A stretch of 64,000 nucleotides of DNA from Stagonosporopsis chrysanthemi. Taxonomy: Eukaryota; Ascomycota; Dothideomycetes; Pleosporales; Didymellaceae. The DNA is taken from positions 62,001-126,000 of the forward strand of contig JAFISE010000087.1 of NCBI GenBank assembly GCA_022560025.1, written 5' to 3'. Below are positions 41,689 through 52,990 of this stretch, piece after piece. The notes beneath the pieces are model-generated. The model did not search any database, was not told where the DNA came from, and worked only from the letters and a program-made list of their open reading frames with translations. Position numbers and translations under genes: made by a program. Position 1 is the stretch's first letter, and every line of letters begins with the position of its first letter.

Positions 41689-42070
41689 ATGTTGTGGGGG
41701 CAAGAAGGCGAGAACGAATTAACAATCACTGGTCATGGATCAACCTGAGCAATTCGATTGCTTTCTTCTTGTGGCGTACATTAGCTTGCGATTCTATGTC
41801 AAAATTTACATTCTATCGTGTCAGCCAAGACTACCATCTCGAGCGCGGTAACATACGCTGTGTTTCTTCGTTTCGTGGGTATCATCTCTCCTCAGCGCTG
41901 TCTTATTCAATCTCTTCCCAAGCCGGCTGCCTGACTTTCAGGCTGGTTCCTCTATTCCATACCGATCCCCTTGCCCACGCCTTGTTCCATTTTGTAACGC
42001 GCTACAGCGCCCTCTCCAGCCCTTCGCGCTTGGTCCTGTTCCAATACCCTCTAACCCGGACCTCAGTCCC
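41689..42070. other. Convergent intergenic region, 382 bp
   Basis: 3' UTRs of the PITH gene and LSM8. Nothing distinctive was seen. Confidence 0.5.
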
Positions 42071-42415
42071 TCACACATGCCTCGTACTCCCCAAAACCTC
42101 GCCATGTACCTTTGTCCAATCAATTTTCCCATCGACATCCTCATCTACGCGCCCACACACTGCCACACTGTCACCTCTTACAATGTACAGCCCCAGCGGT
42201 ACTTCTTCGCTCGGAATGCCTTCCTCTGCCGGCCGGATGATGCGCTCGTATGCGTCGGCGAGAACAAGGTTCATAGACCCGTCACATGAGAAGAGGGTGC
42301 CGACCATGGTTCGCCCGTCAAGAGTTAGGACCGAGACCTTCTCTGGGTGAGGTCAGTGAGAAGATCAGAAAAGCAGGGGGAGGGGCGTACTGTTCAGGTA
42401 AGCGTTTAATGCCAT
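42071..42415 (-). CDS. LSM8: U6 snRNA-associated Sm-like protein LSm8
   Basis: A subunit of the nuclear Lsm2-8 ring that binds the U6 snRNA 3' end and supports splicing. Exons read 42415-42391 and 42342-42071, giving 98 residues. The first exon encodes only MALNAYLN plus one base. The Sm1 motif is KKVSVLTLDGRTMVGTLFSCDGSMNLVLADAYERI and the Sm2 motif is LGLYIVRGDSVAVCG. The MALNAYLNKKVSV start is characteristic of LSm8 and separates it from the paralogous LSm1. The 48-bp intron runs GTACGC to CCCAG. Confidence 0.95.
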
Positions 42416-43749
42416 CGTGAACGTGTGAGTGTAGTTTGATGCTCGCTCGATTGTCGAGCCTCGGTGATGCGGCTCGTTGTGGTGTGACTGATGCTGAGCG
42501 TGACGATACGAGATGTGTGTATGTTTGCGAGTGTATCGAATGCGTAGTTTCGTCTTGAGGTTTGTTGTGGGCTTTGTTACTTGTACAATCGATTGAGAGT
42601 AGAGCTCAGTAGAGCTTCGGCGTCGACATTATACAAAGTCCGTGCGTTAAGTTCAGCCAATCAGACACCACGACCCCCGCGGTAACAGGCTCACTACTCT
42701 TGTTCTCTGTAGTCACTTGCTGCCTCTTTCATGGGCTTAGTAAGACAGTATGGGGGGCATATTGCAGTGGAGACGGCATCCAGACCTCCAACGTCATCAT
42801 GTCCTGTGTGAATTGCACGAAGAACTATGTATCGGAATCATGAGCCAAGACTTCCACTGGGCTGGTCACGCGCTCTGTAGTTTAGTAAGATACAACCTTG
42901 GTATGCACACCAAAATGGACTCGCTAGATCCCAATTTGCTACATGTGCTCTCGAGACGGTGCTGTGTCGCGGCAGGCGCCGTAACCGGCTAGCGTTCACT
43001 TAGCATTCAGGTGCCCCTTCACACCCTCTTCTCCACAGCTAACGTCGCCGACACTTTAATCTAAACAGTCAGACTGCTGCTGGCTAGTCCTCTCCTATCA
43101 TGCTGTTTCAAATGCAACACTGGTAAGGGGTCTTATGCCGAGGCATGAATGTGAGCCTTATGGGGACACGGGATTCGCTCATGCAAGCCCCAGTAGGAAG
43201 CTCGCACCCGTCTTTTCCCTGAAGAAATTCTGGATCTCCTCATGGCAGCCCGTTGCTCAGCTCCCCACGTGGCATTGGCGTTTAACGGGTCGGCCTTTGT
43301 CCCCCTTTCTGCACGACGGGAATCCATACTCGGTTAAACATCGAATGGCATCGTCCTCACGTCCGCTGTGGCGCAAAGCTCATACACCCATGATGCGCTC
43401 GACGGCCACGGGATGTCGCTGGCCTGATAAGCGAATCACCATTCGCGTGCGATTACCACACATGTGCTTCTATGCCCGTCTTGGGAGGTGAACTGGTTAT
43501 CTGTACCGTTCGAGCAATACCTGCGTGAGACATGTGCAGCCTCGCCTACTGGTCGCATCATGGACCCATCCCTACCCGCCTGCACCAACGGTCTTTCAGC
43601 ATGGCGCGCCTCGTCCGCTTGCTATCTCTGATCCCTCGGACGCTATCTGTAGCCTTGTTTGCCAAAATGCCGGGGAATATATGTGTTCCAGCCTCCTGAT
43701 CTTGCACACGACCAACACCATGCGCCCGCCCCCATTCTGACCCAAAGCT
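42416..43749. other. Gene-poor interval, 1.3 kb
   Basis: It lies between divergent starts of LSM8 and a membrane protein gene. Short frames on both strands have no recognisable content. No tRNA or repeat was seen. Confidence 0.5.
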
Positions 43750-44807
43750 ATGGCCTTCGAAGTCAACAACGATGAATTACCAACGGCGAACATCACCCCG
43801 TTACCAACGGCGATGACAGCTGCTGCCTTTCTTGGGATTGCCTGGTATCTGAGCGTCGAAGTCAGTGTTCGTCTACTTTCTAGAGCAACACGCCGCAGCC
43901 TCTACTTCTGGTCCTGTCTTGCCTGCTCCTGGGGGATTATTATTCATGCGATTCACATCATTCTACTTGATTTTAAGATCTGGGAAAGCTACGGTGCCGT
44001 TATCATAATACATCTTTCATGGTGGACATATATCACATCGCAGTCCGTCGTGCTCTATTCGCGACTCAACCTAGTTCTCCAACGGCTGGAAACAGGACGT
44101 TACGTCTTGTACATGATCACCGTCAATGCGCTTATCTTCGGCATGGGTACGGTGATCTTAGGACTGGTTGCAGTAAGACCCAGCGCATTACCACTTCTGT
44201 CCACAAAGCTGACAGCCTCCAGCGCCACCCTTCCATGATCCAAAGACTCGGCAACATAAACCTGATATGGGACAGAATCGAGCTCGCAGCATTCTTCGTC
44301 CAAGAAACAATCATCTCACTCCTCTACATCCGTGAAACAGCGCGACACCTGCAGAATGTTGCTCTCCTCGGCACCAACGTTCGCACTACTCGCCGCGTCC
44401 TGCATCACCTCATCTTCGTTAATGTCTTCATCATCTGTCTCGATTGCAGCCTGATCGGGCTATGCTACGCGGGCTTTTTCTTCCTGCAAGGCTACTACAA
44501 GACTGCTGTGTATGCAGTCAAGCTCAGAACAGAGTTCACGATCCTGAACCAGCTAAGATCGTCTTTGCCGGACTCATCGGAGCAGGAGAGCGGGTTCAGA
44601 GTGTACGAGAGGTCCGGGAGTAGACACCTGGGAGGAGGTGACGGTGGAGCGCAGAGTGCCAGACGCGGCGCTGATAGCCAAAATAGTGGAATACAGATGG
44701 TCGTCATGCGGAGTGGGCGGCATGGGGGAATCACGATTCAAAAGGACGTTGTAATATCGTCGGTAAGACGAGACCAGAGTGACAGCTTTGAAGCGGCGAG
44801 ACCTTGA
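43750..44807 (+). CDS. Fungal multi-pass integral membrane protein
   Basis: Exons 43750-44172 and 44223-44807 encode 335 residues; the 50-bp intron has GTAAGA and the third candidate AG is the only one that keeps phase. About seven hydrophobic segments are visible. They include MTAAAFLGIAWYLSVEV, FWSCLACSWGIIIHAIHIIL, YGAVIIIHLSWWTYITSQSV, LYMITVNALIFGMGTVILGLV, ELAAFFVQETIISLLYI and VFIICLDCSLIGLCYAGFFF. A Ser/Gly/Arg-rich cytosolic tail follows. The pattern, including WDRIELAAFFVQE after intron 1, resembles an uncharacterised ascomycete membrane family (I think DUF7703), loosely rhodopsin-like in topology. Ligand and role are unknown. Confidence 0.8.
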
Positions 44808-46689
44808 AGTGTGAATGCAGGTTGTCAGAGAGATTTGTGGATATATGATACCCTTTTACGAACCTGTTTCAAGTAATGACTGTCAGTTCCGTCGATAGAT
44901 CTTCACGTGCCCCTTTCGCATGTGGTATTAGTGTTCGTACGGTTCTGCGGACATTTGTAAAGACGGGCCTTCTCGTCCAAACTACACACTCGTACGAAAC
45001 GTAGACGGTCCGGATACACCGGGAAGCGTGCAAGCCCCAAAGTATGTAGCAATCTAGCGGTGCGTCTTCTCTACGGTACCAAGGTGCTTCGGGCGACAAA
45101 ACATTGCACTCACAAAAGGAACCCTCAGTTGTTGCTAGCTTTGACAGACGCTAATAATAAAGAATCTTTAAATAGACAAAACTGCAGAAATCCTTCTTCT
45201 CCACGATTCTATGCTTCTCCTAGACTTTCTAGTTGGTTCTTGTTGCACTCTATACCGTCCTAGAAGGCGACCTTGTTAGTGTTCCTCGACTTAATTATGG
45301 TATGGTGCGCGGCTTACTCTGCCACCCGCGCGTAGGAGAACTTCTTATCCTGCATGTATTCTGTACCTACTAGGAGTTTCTAGCGACCATTTCGATTCGT
45401 GACCACTGCTTTACTAAAAGCTCGCTCGGCACTGTTATATCTCTCCGATCCTCGGGGTTCCGTAGACATTTGGCGATCCATTGGAATAATGGAATTCCAC
45501 CTACAACCTTTGTGAAGAACTCTCTAGATCCATGCGGAGTCGTTCAAATACTGCTTGAAGGTTTGGACAAACTGTCAAGGTCTAAAGCCAACATGTGTCG
45601 CGGGCGTTCCGGATTGTACTAGACCGCCGCAGAGCGTGCCTTCGGCTAGCCATGCCAAAAAAGGTTTAATACCGCCATCCAAGGCCATATCTCGATTTGT
45701 CAGGGTCCTGTTGTAAAAAGCATTTCGATTTTGACTACTGCGTGAATTTGCAATTTGCAGATTGTAGCGCGCAGGCGTTGAGGCTCACAGGATGATACGG
45801 ACCGATGCAGTGCCTAGTGCGATAAGTGATGATTAGCTCAAAGGTTCAGACTCGCTACCAGATACCGGTCTACTCCTTCCGACTGTCATCACTATGTCTA
45901 ACCTCCATCTCACACGGTTGCTAGGCTCCATGAAGCCGCTGTTTACGTTGCTCTCCTTATGACCCCGCGTTTGCGTTGGACCTGCGACTGGGTTGAGAAT
46001 CCTGTGTTGGCGAAGAGCCGGTGATGTCCCTCGAACACATGCAATACTACATCAACATCATCACCACCGTCAAGAGCCCTTCCAGCCGTCCTACACTCCA
46101 CAGTCAGCCCTACGCGACGACCTCAGACGCAATGTCGAGGCTTGTCCAGCCATTCCAACAACGAAAAATCGCCTGACGCAAGGCAGGTTCCTTTTCTACC
46201 CGCTTGTAGAGCAGTGTCAGGGGTCTGCTCCTCCGCGAGGCAGAATTTTCGGTTGAGGCTGAAGATTCAGATGGTCCTACGAAGCGGTACTTCGCCCAAC
46301 AACTCCTCACTCGTGTCAGTCGTCCAGCGCATGGCGGCCGGCGGGCCCGCGCTGCGCTGATTTGCCAGCTTTGACCAGCTGGAATGGGGAAGGATCATCC
46401 GAAAAGTAGCCGCATCTCCACCTTTCGTTTTTAACGTCAGCGCTGCAAGCCTTTCGCACAATACCTCTGGTGAGAGCAGACTACAATAGCACGACTCGTT
46501 CAACATCTTTATATCCGATCCTTCTGCCGACACACCTTCCGGTGTACCTGTGACGTCCCACATACTTAATCCTTTCCGGAAACGACGGACCTACGGGCGA
46601 GCTGTGCCATGACGAATTAAGGAAGGGTTCCGGTGCCGCGCAAGCACTTCCTGTTACGTCACGCGAAAGTGTGTCGCTGGGTTGTGACA
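44808..46689. other. Gene-poor interval, 1.9 kb
   Basis: Reading frames on both strands are broken by stops. The part around 45130-45560 is locally A/T-richer. On the minus strand at about 45540-45370 there is an uninterrupted run (REFFTKVVGGIPLFQWIAKCL, then RNPEDRRDITVPSELLVKQWSR). It might be an old coding relic, but I cannot place it in a family. The right end contains the promoter of the Zn2Cys6 gene. Confidence 0.4.
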
Positions 46690-48476
46690 ATGAGCAGTGG
46701 CAGTTCTGCACCGCGCAAGGGCACGCGGCGAGCATGCGATCCTTGCTCTGTTAGGAAGGTGCGCTGCGATGGCAACCAACCATGCTCCCGGTGCGAGGCT
46801 GCAAGCTGGGAATGCACCTACCTCAAGACTCATGGGAAATCCGGCCCCAAAGGACCTCGTCGAACAACCGAAGCCGCTATCAGAAGGTTGCAAGAGCGAA
46901 GCAAGAGCAGTCAAGATGGTTCTGGGTCAAGGAGTAACAGTGAGGCAAGCTTCGATCCTGGAAGTCCGAGTCCAACCGAATTTCCATACATCGAACCACT
47001 TCCAACTATAGGAGATGTCGCCATGGAGCAGATGGGGTGGCCCGAGGCGATAGCTCCGGCGTTCACAACAACTTCGAGTCAACCCCAACGTATATCGACA
47101 TCCTGTATTTCTCAATACCTGGACGTCTACCAAAGTCGGGGATACGGAATCTGGCCTGTTGTTGATGCTGAAGCCCTAACTGCACGGCTCCTCACTCATC
47201 CGGACGACGTGGAAGCCTACGCTCTGGCGACCGCCATTGCAGCTGCCGTCGTAAGCCAGTTCTCCATCGATGCCGAGCCAGGTAGCCCAGTCGAGGGACA
47301 CTATCGCGTGTCTAGTGGCGTCTTTGAGGCAGAGGCGAAGCGTGCGCGTGATGCTGCAGACCACTTCGAGCACGTCACTGTCTTTTCGGCACTCGGTAGC
47401 TTTTTCCTCCACGTTTATTCTGCAAACATTGGTCGCATGAACGCTTCGACTGTTTACCTGGGAGAAGCGATCACGAAAGCACATATATTGGGATTGCACA
47501 AAACTTCGTACTACGAGTTGATGAGCATTGAGCAGGTCCAGCAGAACTTGAGGCTATACTGGCTTCTGTTCATCACCGAAAGGGCACACTCGATACAGCA
47601 CGACGTGCCAACAACACTCAAGCGTGCGCTCGATCTCCCTCCGCTGGAGAATCTCAACGACGGGTTAGTCACACCGGCATTTATACAGCTCTGTCGTCTC
47701 TTCAATATTCTCGATGTCACCATTACAGCAGAGCCTGCTTCGGCCAGAAACGCTCTTGCACTAGCTCAGCAGCAGCTCAGTAGTGACGAGGCACCACTCA
47801 GTCTTGAGAATGAGCTACAAAGGGCCGACATATCAATGACACAGCAGTGGATGCGCATCTTCCTTTGGCAGCATGCGTTAAACGTTACGAACCTCAGCAG
47901 CATGAACAACGAAAGCGAGTTCTCTTTCTCTTTCCCAGCGCAGGTTGCGCAAAACGTGCTATCGAATCTTAGCAGTTTGTCGCAACAGAGTGTGGAAGCT
48001 CACGGACCAGGCATGGTATGTGCTATGGGACGAGCTATCGCGAAGTTCTTTTACTAATGGCCATCCAGGAATCAAAGCTGTTCGACGTTGCCAACTCCCT
48101 TGCGGACGTCATGATCATCATGCCCGCCATGAATCACGAATCGTATTTCGGCATTGGCCCTCGGGACCTCATTCACTCTCTTTCGCAAGTTCTTTCGCAG
48201 TTCCGAGGCGGTAATCCCGCAGTCATCAGCATCCTTCAGGACAAGTTGACGCAGCTTGGTATGTCAACTGGCTCGCCGCAGAAGCTGCTCGAGCTGTCGT
48301 CGCCGGAGGAGGATAAGGAGGAGTGGCACGGTGAACGATCTATGTCCGCACCTTCTAGCTACAGCTCGTCGTATCCTTCTGGCAGCCCAATTTCGCCAAC
48401 GTATCCTCCAAGCATGGATACGGGGAGCCAATCGCCCACCTTTCCAACGAGTACGAGCGTGGATGGCAACTACTAA
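46690..48476 (+). CDS. Zn2Cys6 transcription factor
   Basis: A nuclear regulator with 577 residues; exons are 46690-48015 and 48069-48476. The binuclear zinc cluster is C16-x2-C19-x6-C26-x5-C32-x2-C35-x6-C42 (RRACDPCSVRKVRCDGNQPC), followed by a basic linker HGKSGPKGPRR. A fungal-specific regulatory domain occupies roughly 130-400, with GYGIWPVVDAEALTARLL, YLGEAITKAHILGLHK and RLYWLLFITERAHSIQHDVPTTL. The cluster and linker look most like regulators of the MAL/AmyR group for sugar use (inference). The C-terminus is Ser/Pro-rich and could be an activation region. The 53-bp intron runs GTATGT to CCAG. The start at 46690 is chosen because the zinc cluster follows directly. A sugar transporter lies 5 kb downstream, but nothing shows they are co-regulated. 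Confidence 0.92.
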
Positions 48477-49838
48477 TGAGGAGGTGGCCGAACAATCTCC
48501 TTCAAAAACCTTGCAAATACGAAACCCCTGCGCTGGGCTCCAGTGAGGAGTTGAGTTTTTCTCCTGGCCGTAAAGGCTGACAAATCCGTCCTGGATCACC
48601 CTCTGACTCCGAAATTATGGCCTAGCACATATGCAGAACAGCCGTAGTCGCATTACTCGCAAAATTTGTTGATTCGCGAACACCATCGCCAAAGATAAGG
48701 ATTGGACGCGACTGATGCACGAAGACCTCACCGATTCGGTATTTTCTGTCGAAGTGCAACGTTCAGCACACTGGGCGAACTGATGATCGGTCTCATGAGA
48801 GGCTACAGCTATAACCAGCCAAGCCCTGTGCGGCAATCGTCAGTGCTGGGCAATAGGCTATTAACATCAGAAATTGTCAGCCCTAGCCGCGCATGCCAGC
48901 ATTGGACAAGTAGGGTGCGCCCCCCAACGATCAGGTATCAACACCGGCTTTTGATGCATCAGAAGAAGTATCGCTTCGCTGTTGATCTCGTTGCAATTTG
49001 CAATGCGTGACGGGGACTGGTTTTCATCGTATCGACAACTGTACATGTCCCATGTCGTTGGCTGGGCGTTGTTAGGCGTTGTTATGCTTCGTGAAAGAAG
49101 CTCCTTTGTCTTTTTTGGAGGCATTGTGGCGCAGCTTCGACATTGCATGCAATCGCAGCCGACGCCAGTCATAGCTGCTAATTGCGCATCGAGGTAAGAT
49201 GCATAGCCGGGGTTCGAGGATGCAGAAATCATTCTCTTGATCTGTATCATATAAAGAAGAGCTCGAGGAAGTGTGTCGAACTGGGAGGTGTTGTCTAAAC
49301 CTGTCAGCAACATTCTGCCTTGTGTACATGCACACACACAGGATCTCTCGTACCTCCCAACCCATTTCTTGTTCACCTCTGCGTGCGGTTGACAACGTAA
49401 ACATGATTTTAGGGTGTGCTAGCAATAGCTGTGCTTGATGTGGACAGATGATGAAACTTTTCGAGGTTCTTCCAAAGCATTCGGCCCATCACATGTGGGA
49501 CTGAACACTTTGTATTGCATGAATCATTCGCTTTCGTCATTGCTTGTTCATGGGATTCCACCGAGGTATGACCACCGATTACAACAATTGGAGGTCATCC
49601 AACGAATCGTAGCGCAAGCCACCGCGTTCGTGAAGCTATAGTGGGGTAGTAGCTCGCAGCTGGACCGTTTAGGGCTGCAGCCCCGCGATGACATCAAGAT
49701 CTTGGCACAAAGATCTCCATCTCATCTTTTGGGTACTCATATAAAGACGTCAAGCGAAGACCCTTCCATTGAGCTTTTCTGATATTCTGAAATCGTCTCC
49801 TACCTATCATACACCTAAAAACGCAACATTACATCACA
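48477..49838. promoter_or_regulatory. Intergenic region, 1.4 kb, with TATA box before the DJ-1-like gene
   Basis: TATAAA at 49740-49745 is 94 bp upstream of the ATG, with a C/A-rich leader between. The rest shows no supported gene. Confidence 0.55.
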
Positions 49839-50525
49839 ATGGCACCCAAGATCCTCTTCGTTCTTACCTCCCACAACAAGCTTGGTTCGCTTGACAAGCC
49901 TACTGGATGGTACCTGCCAGAGTTGGCTCATCCCTACCACGTTCTGCATAAGAAGGCCGAGATCACCGTTGCATCGCCAAAGGGTGGCGAGTCGCCTCTC
50001 GATCCAGCTTCAGTTGAGGCCGCCAAGGACGACATCTCCGTTAATTTCCTCAAGAACAACGAGTCCGTCTGGAAGAACACACAAAAGCTGGACGAGTTTG
50101 TTGGCAAGGCCAAGGATTTCGATGCCATTTTCTACGTCGGTGGCCATGGGCCCATGTTTGATCTCGTCGACAACCCCACATCTCAGCAGCTGATCCGCGA
50201 GTTCTGGGAGGCCGACAAGATCGTCTCGGCGGTCTGCCACGCGCCCGCAGTTTTTTACGACGCCAAGCTCTCGGATGGAAGCCTTCTGGTCGCTGGCAAG
50301 GAGGTCACAGCATTCACCAACGCTGAGGAGGAGCAGGTTGGCCTGACCGATGCTGTACCGTTTTTGCCCGAGGACGCGCTGCAGAAGGCCTCTGGAGGAA
50401 AGTTTGTCAAGGCCGCCGAGCCCTGGGGCGAGAAGGTCGCTATTTCTGGACGTTTGATCACTGGACAGAACCCTTCGAGTGCTACTGCTGTTGGAGAGGC
50501 TATTGCGAAGGCGTTGGGAATCTAA
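49839..50525 (+). CDS. DJ-1/PfpI family protein, Hsp31-like glutathione-independent glyoxalase
   Basis: A single exon of 228 residues. Yeast Hsp31 and relatives convert methylglyoxal to lactate and act as stress chaperones. The expected triad is visible: Glu28 in LPELAHPY, Cys133 and His134 in SAVCHAPAVF. Other family segments are KILFVLTSHNKLG, YDAIFYVGGHGPMFDL (here FDAIFYVGGHGPMFDL) and EVTAFTNAEEEQVGL. A TATA box close to the start fits inducible expression under stress (inference). The protein is probably cytosolic, with no targeting signal. Confidence 0.93.
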   Translation: MAPKILFVLTSHNKLGSLDKPTGWYLPELAHPYHVLHKKAEITVASPKGGESPLDPASVEAAKDDISVNFLKNNESVWKNTQKLDEFVGKAKDFDAIFYVGGHGPMFDLVDNPTSQQLIREFWEADKIVSAVCHAPAVFYDAKLSDGSLLVAGKEVTAFTNAEEEQVGLTDAVPFLPEDALQKASGGKFVKAAEPWGEKVAISGRLITGQNPSSATAVGEAIAKALGI

Positions 50526-51009
50526 ATTAGTAGCTAAGTAATGAATGAAATATGAGACCACGTAATCAACGATACTGTTGGTTTAATCTTAATGTCGCGT
50601 TGATTGAGCCAGTATTGCTGACATTGTCAAGATGTAGTTGCTATTGTGTGTTGCGCAGCAGTGCTTCCTGTTTGTTGACCCTTCCGCTTCCATCGCACCT
50701 TCCCTCCCGCCCACACTAGATCAGTACGTGCGCAAGCGTTGCGATTGCGTCCAATCATAAGCTCGGGTCACGCCACATCTGCTTTCACCGTTGCTTTGGT
50801 AGTACCGCAAATGTCTGCTCCCGTTTGGTGTCACCGTGCTTGCTGCCTAGACCCGATTTTTAGTGGTCCCTCACGGTGAGCCCCCAAGCAGATACATCAC
50901 AACAGGCCCTTCAGCCTTGCAGTCAACCTGTTTACTCAAGTCTTTTTTTCTTCGAGGTTTCTTGATCCACCTGTTTCCTACTGTGGGCGCACCATACGAG
51001 GCCGCATCA
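50526..51009. other. Intergenic region, 484 bp
   Basis: 3' UTR of the DJ-1-like gene and promoter of the C2H2 gene. Nothing distinctive was seen. Confidence 0.5.
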
Positions 51010-52540
51010 ATGGCGCCTCAAGACATCAACCGGTATTCACTCTTCCGTGACGGCGATGTCGATCTTCCAAAGCCTGCTCCACCTGAAAACCCCTCCCGAA
51101 ACCCGTTCCTGAATCAAGTTGCGGATGATCCTCTACCATGGCAAGATGTCAAAAAGCGCGGTGCGCCGGCCGTGCAAGCAGCTGCGCCGTCGGCTCGAAC
51201 GCTAGTCATCAAGGACTCTCAAAGGCCACTTCATCGCCGTACATCGAGCACACAAGTTCGTGCGCGCACAGTCTCCGAGTCCACGGCAGCTAGCGACAAG
51301 CCCTATGATCCTCACGAGAACTGGTGCGGCGCATGCAACCTCAGGTTTCCCAATAAGACCGCACTCCAGAGCCATGCAAAGCAAACACCGGACCACAAGC
51401 ACTACTGTAACCTCTGCGTTCGTGTGTTTAAAGACCGTAATGGTCTCAAGAACCACGTTGACAACACAAGGGGCCACGAGACATTTTGCAACATGTGTCT
51501 GAGCGCTTTCAAAGATGAGTGGGGCCTTAAAAATCACTTCGAGAACAACTTCCAGGTTGATCACCGCTTTGTCTGCTTGACGTGCTTGCTTGGCTTCCAC
51601 AACCAGGCGGAGCTGGACAAGCACTTGAAGACAGCGAAGAAACACACGTGGTGCGCGACCTGCAAGCGACCTTTCAGGTCTCAGGACGAGCGCGACAAAC
51701 ACTGGAAGACTACTACAGGTGCGTTCTTCAACAGTCAACATTGTAAGATTGTTAAGTTGACATCGTGTTTTAGCGCATAAGCACTGTCTCCAGGCAGGGT
51801 GTGATTTTGATGGCCCCAACGTTGCGGCTTTGGAGGCACACCACGAGCGTGACCACTTCAGATGTGACGGGTGCAAGCGCATCCTTCCCAGCCAGACTAA
51901 GCTATTCCAACACCAAGAAGACTGCAACTTGCCAGTCCCGTGTCCACAGTGTAACGAGCCTTGCGCCGGGCAAGGCGGGCTTGCTCGTCATCTGCTGCAA
52001 TGCTTCGCTTGTGATCACTGCGGCTTCTACACCTCACACAAGGGCAACTTCGAAATTGTAAGCATCGTTCCCGCGGCATTTGATCGAAATCCATATTAAT
52101 GATAGTCACAGCACATGACCAAGCACGCAGTGGCTGCGATACCTTGCTGGGGCTGTAGCCTCCCCATGCGCACTTTCTCGAGCCTCATTAACCACCTCGA
52201 ATCAGGCGCGTGCCCCAAGTTCCACGACCCTTCACTCCTCTTACAGGCGCTTGGTGAGTGGTGGTACTCGCCCCTGTTCATGGATCTGGACATTCACGCG
52301 CAGATTCGCACCCGACGCATCGACGTGAGTGAAGTGCATGAGTGGATGCACAGCGGTATCCTCATGCCTTTCATATGCCGTGCTGAAGGCTGCAAGAAGA
52401 TCTTCGGTCATTTGAGCTCTCTCGTACTTCATATGGAGAGCCGGGCATGCGAGTGGGACATTGAGCGATTGAATGCCCCAGCCTTGGAGGCTTTGTTCCA
52501 GGCTAGGTGCGTGAGAAGGGACAGCGGGCGGAACTGGTAG
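51010..52540 (+). CDS. C2H2 zinc-finger protein
   Basis: Exons 51010-51718, 51774-52057 and 52112-52540 encode 473 residues; introns are 55 and 54 bp. A disordered 100-residue N-terminus precedes a tandem run of C2H2-like fingers: WCGACNLRFPNKTALQSHAKQTPDH, YCNLCVRVFKDRNGLKNHVDNTRGH, FCNMCLSAFKDEWGLKNHFEN, FVCLTCLLGFHNQAELDKHLKTAKKH and WCATCKRPFRSQDERDKHWK. More divergent CxxC modules follow in exons 2 and 3, and a last finger-like FICRAEGCKKIFGHLSSLVLHMES. Finger-finger spacing and short linkers differ from classical DNA-binding arrays, so RNA or protein binding is also possible. No ortholog was recognised. Confidence 0.85.
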
Positions 52541-52990
52541 CGAGAAGCCCGCTACTGGCTGAGGGGTAACGGAACTCGCGTCTGTGCTACGTTCTTCTTT
52601 ACATTGCGCAAGCTGCAGATGGAGTGCTAGGTCAAGGTGATGGGCAAATAAGATATGCGGCTTGCGAAGCCTGTCGTATGATCTGATCGTGGGGCGTCAA
52701 AGACGCCCCCTGCAATCAATTACGCGTGGAGGGCCCAAAGCAAGATTTGCGCTGCTAAGAATCGGCGGCCTTGGGAGATATGTTTTTAGTCGCAACTATA
52801 GCGGCGTGGATGAAGGCGGCATCAGCGGATTTGCGGTTTCATCACAAGGGCAGAACTTCACGAGAACGCGTGTCATGTTAGTCTAGCTATCCACGCTGTG
52901 TGGCCAGTCAGACATGATGTGAACGGGTATATTCCAAGCAGCAAGCGTTCACAACTGTAAAATTTGCCAGTGTATGGAAAGATCAGGTGC
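52541..52990. other. Convergent intergenic region, 450 bp
   Basis: 3' UTRs of the C2H2 gene and the MFS transporter. I see no supported frame. Confidence 0.5.

Noticed and set aside
45360..45480. hAT-type transposase end (SAERAFS-like on the minus strand)
   Set aside because: The resemblance covers about seven residues, is interrupted by stops, and lacks the other conserved blocks.
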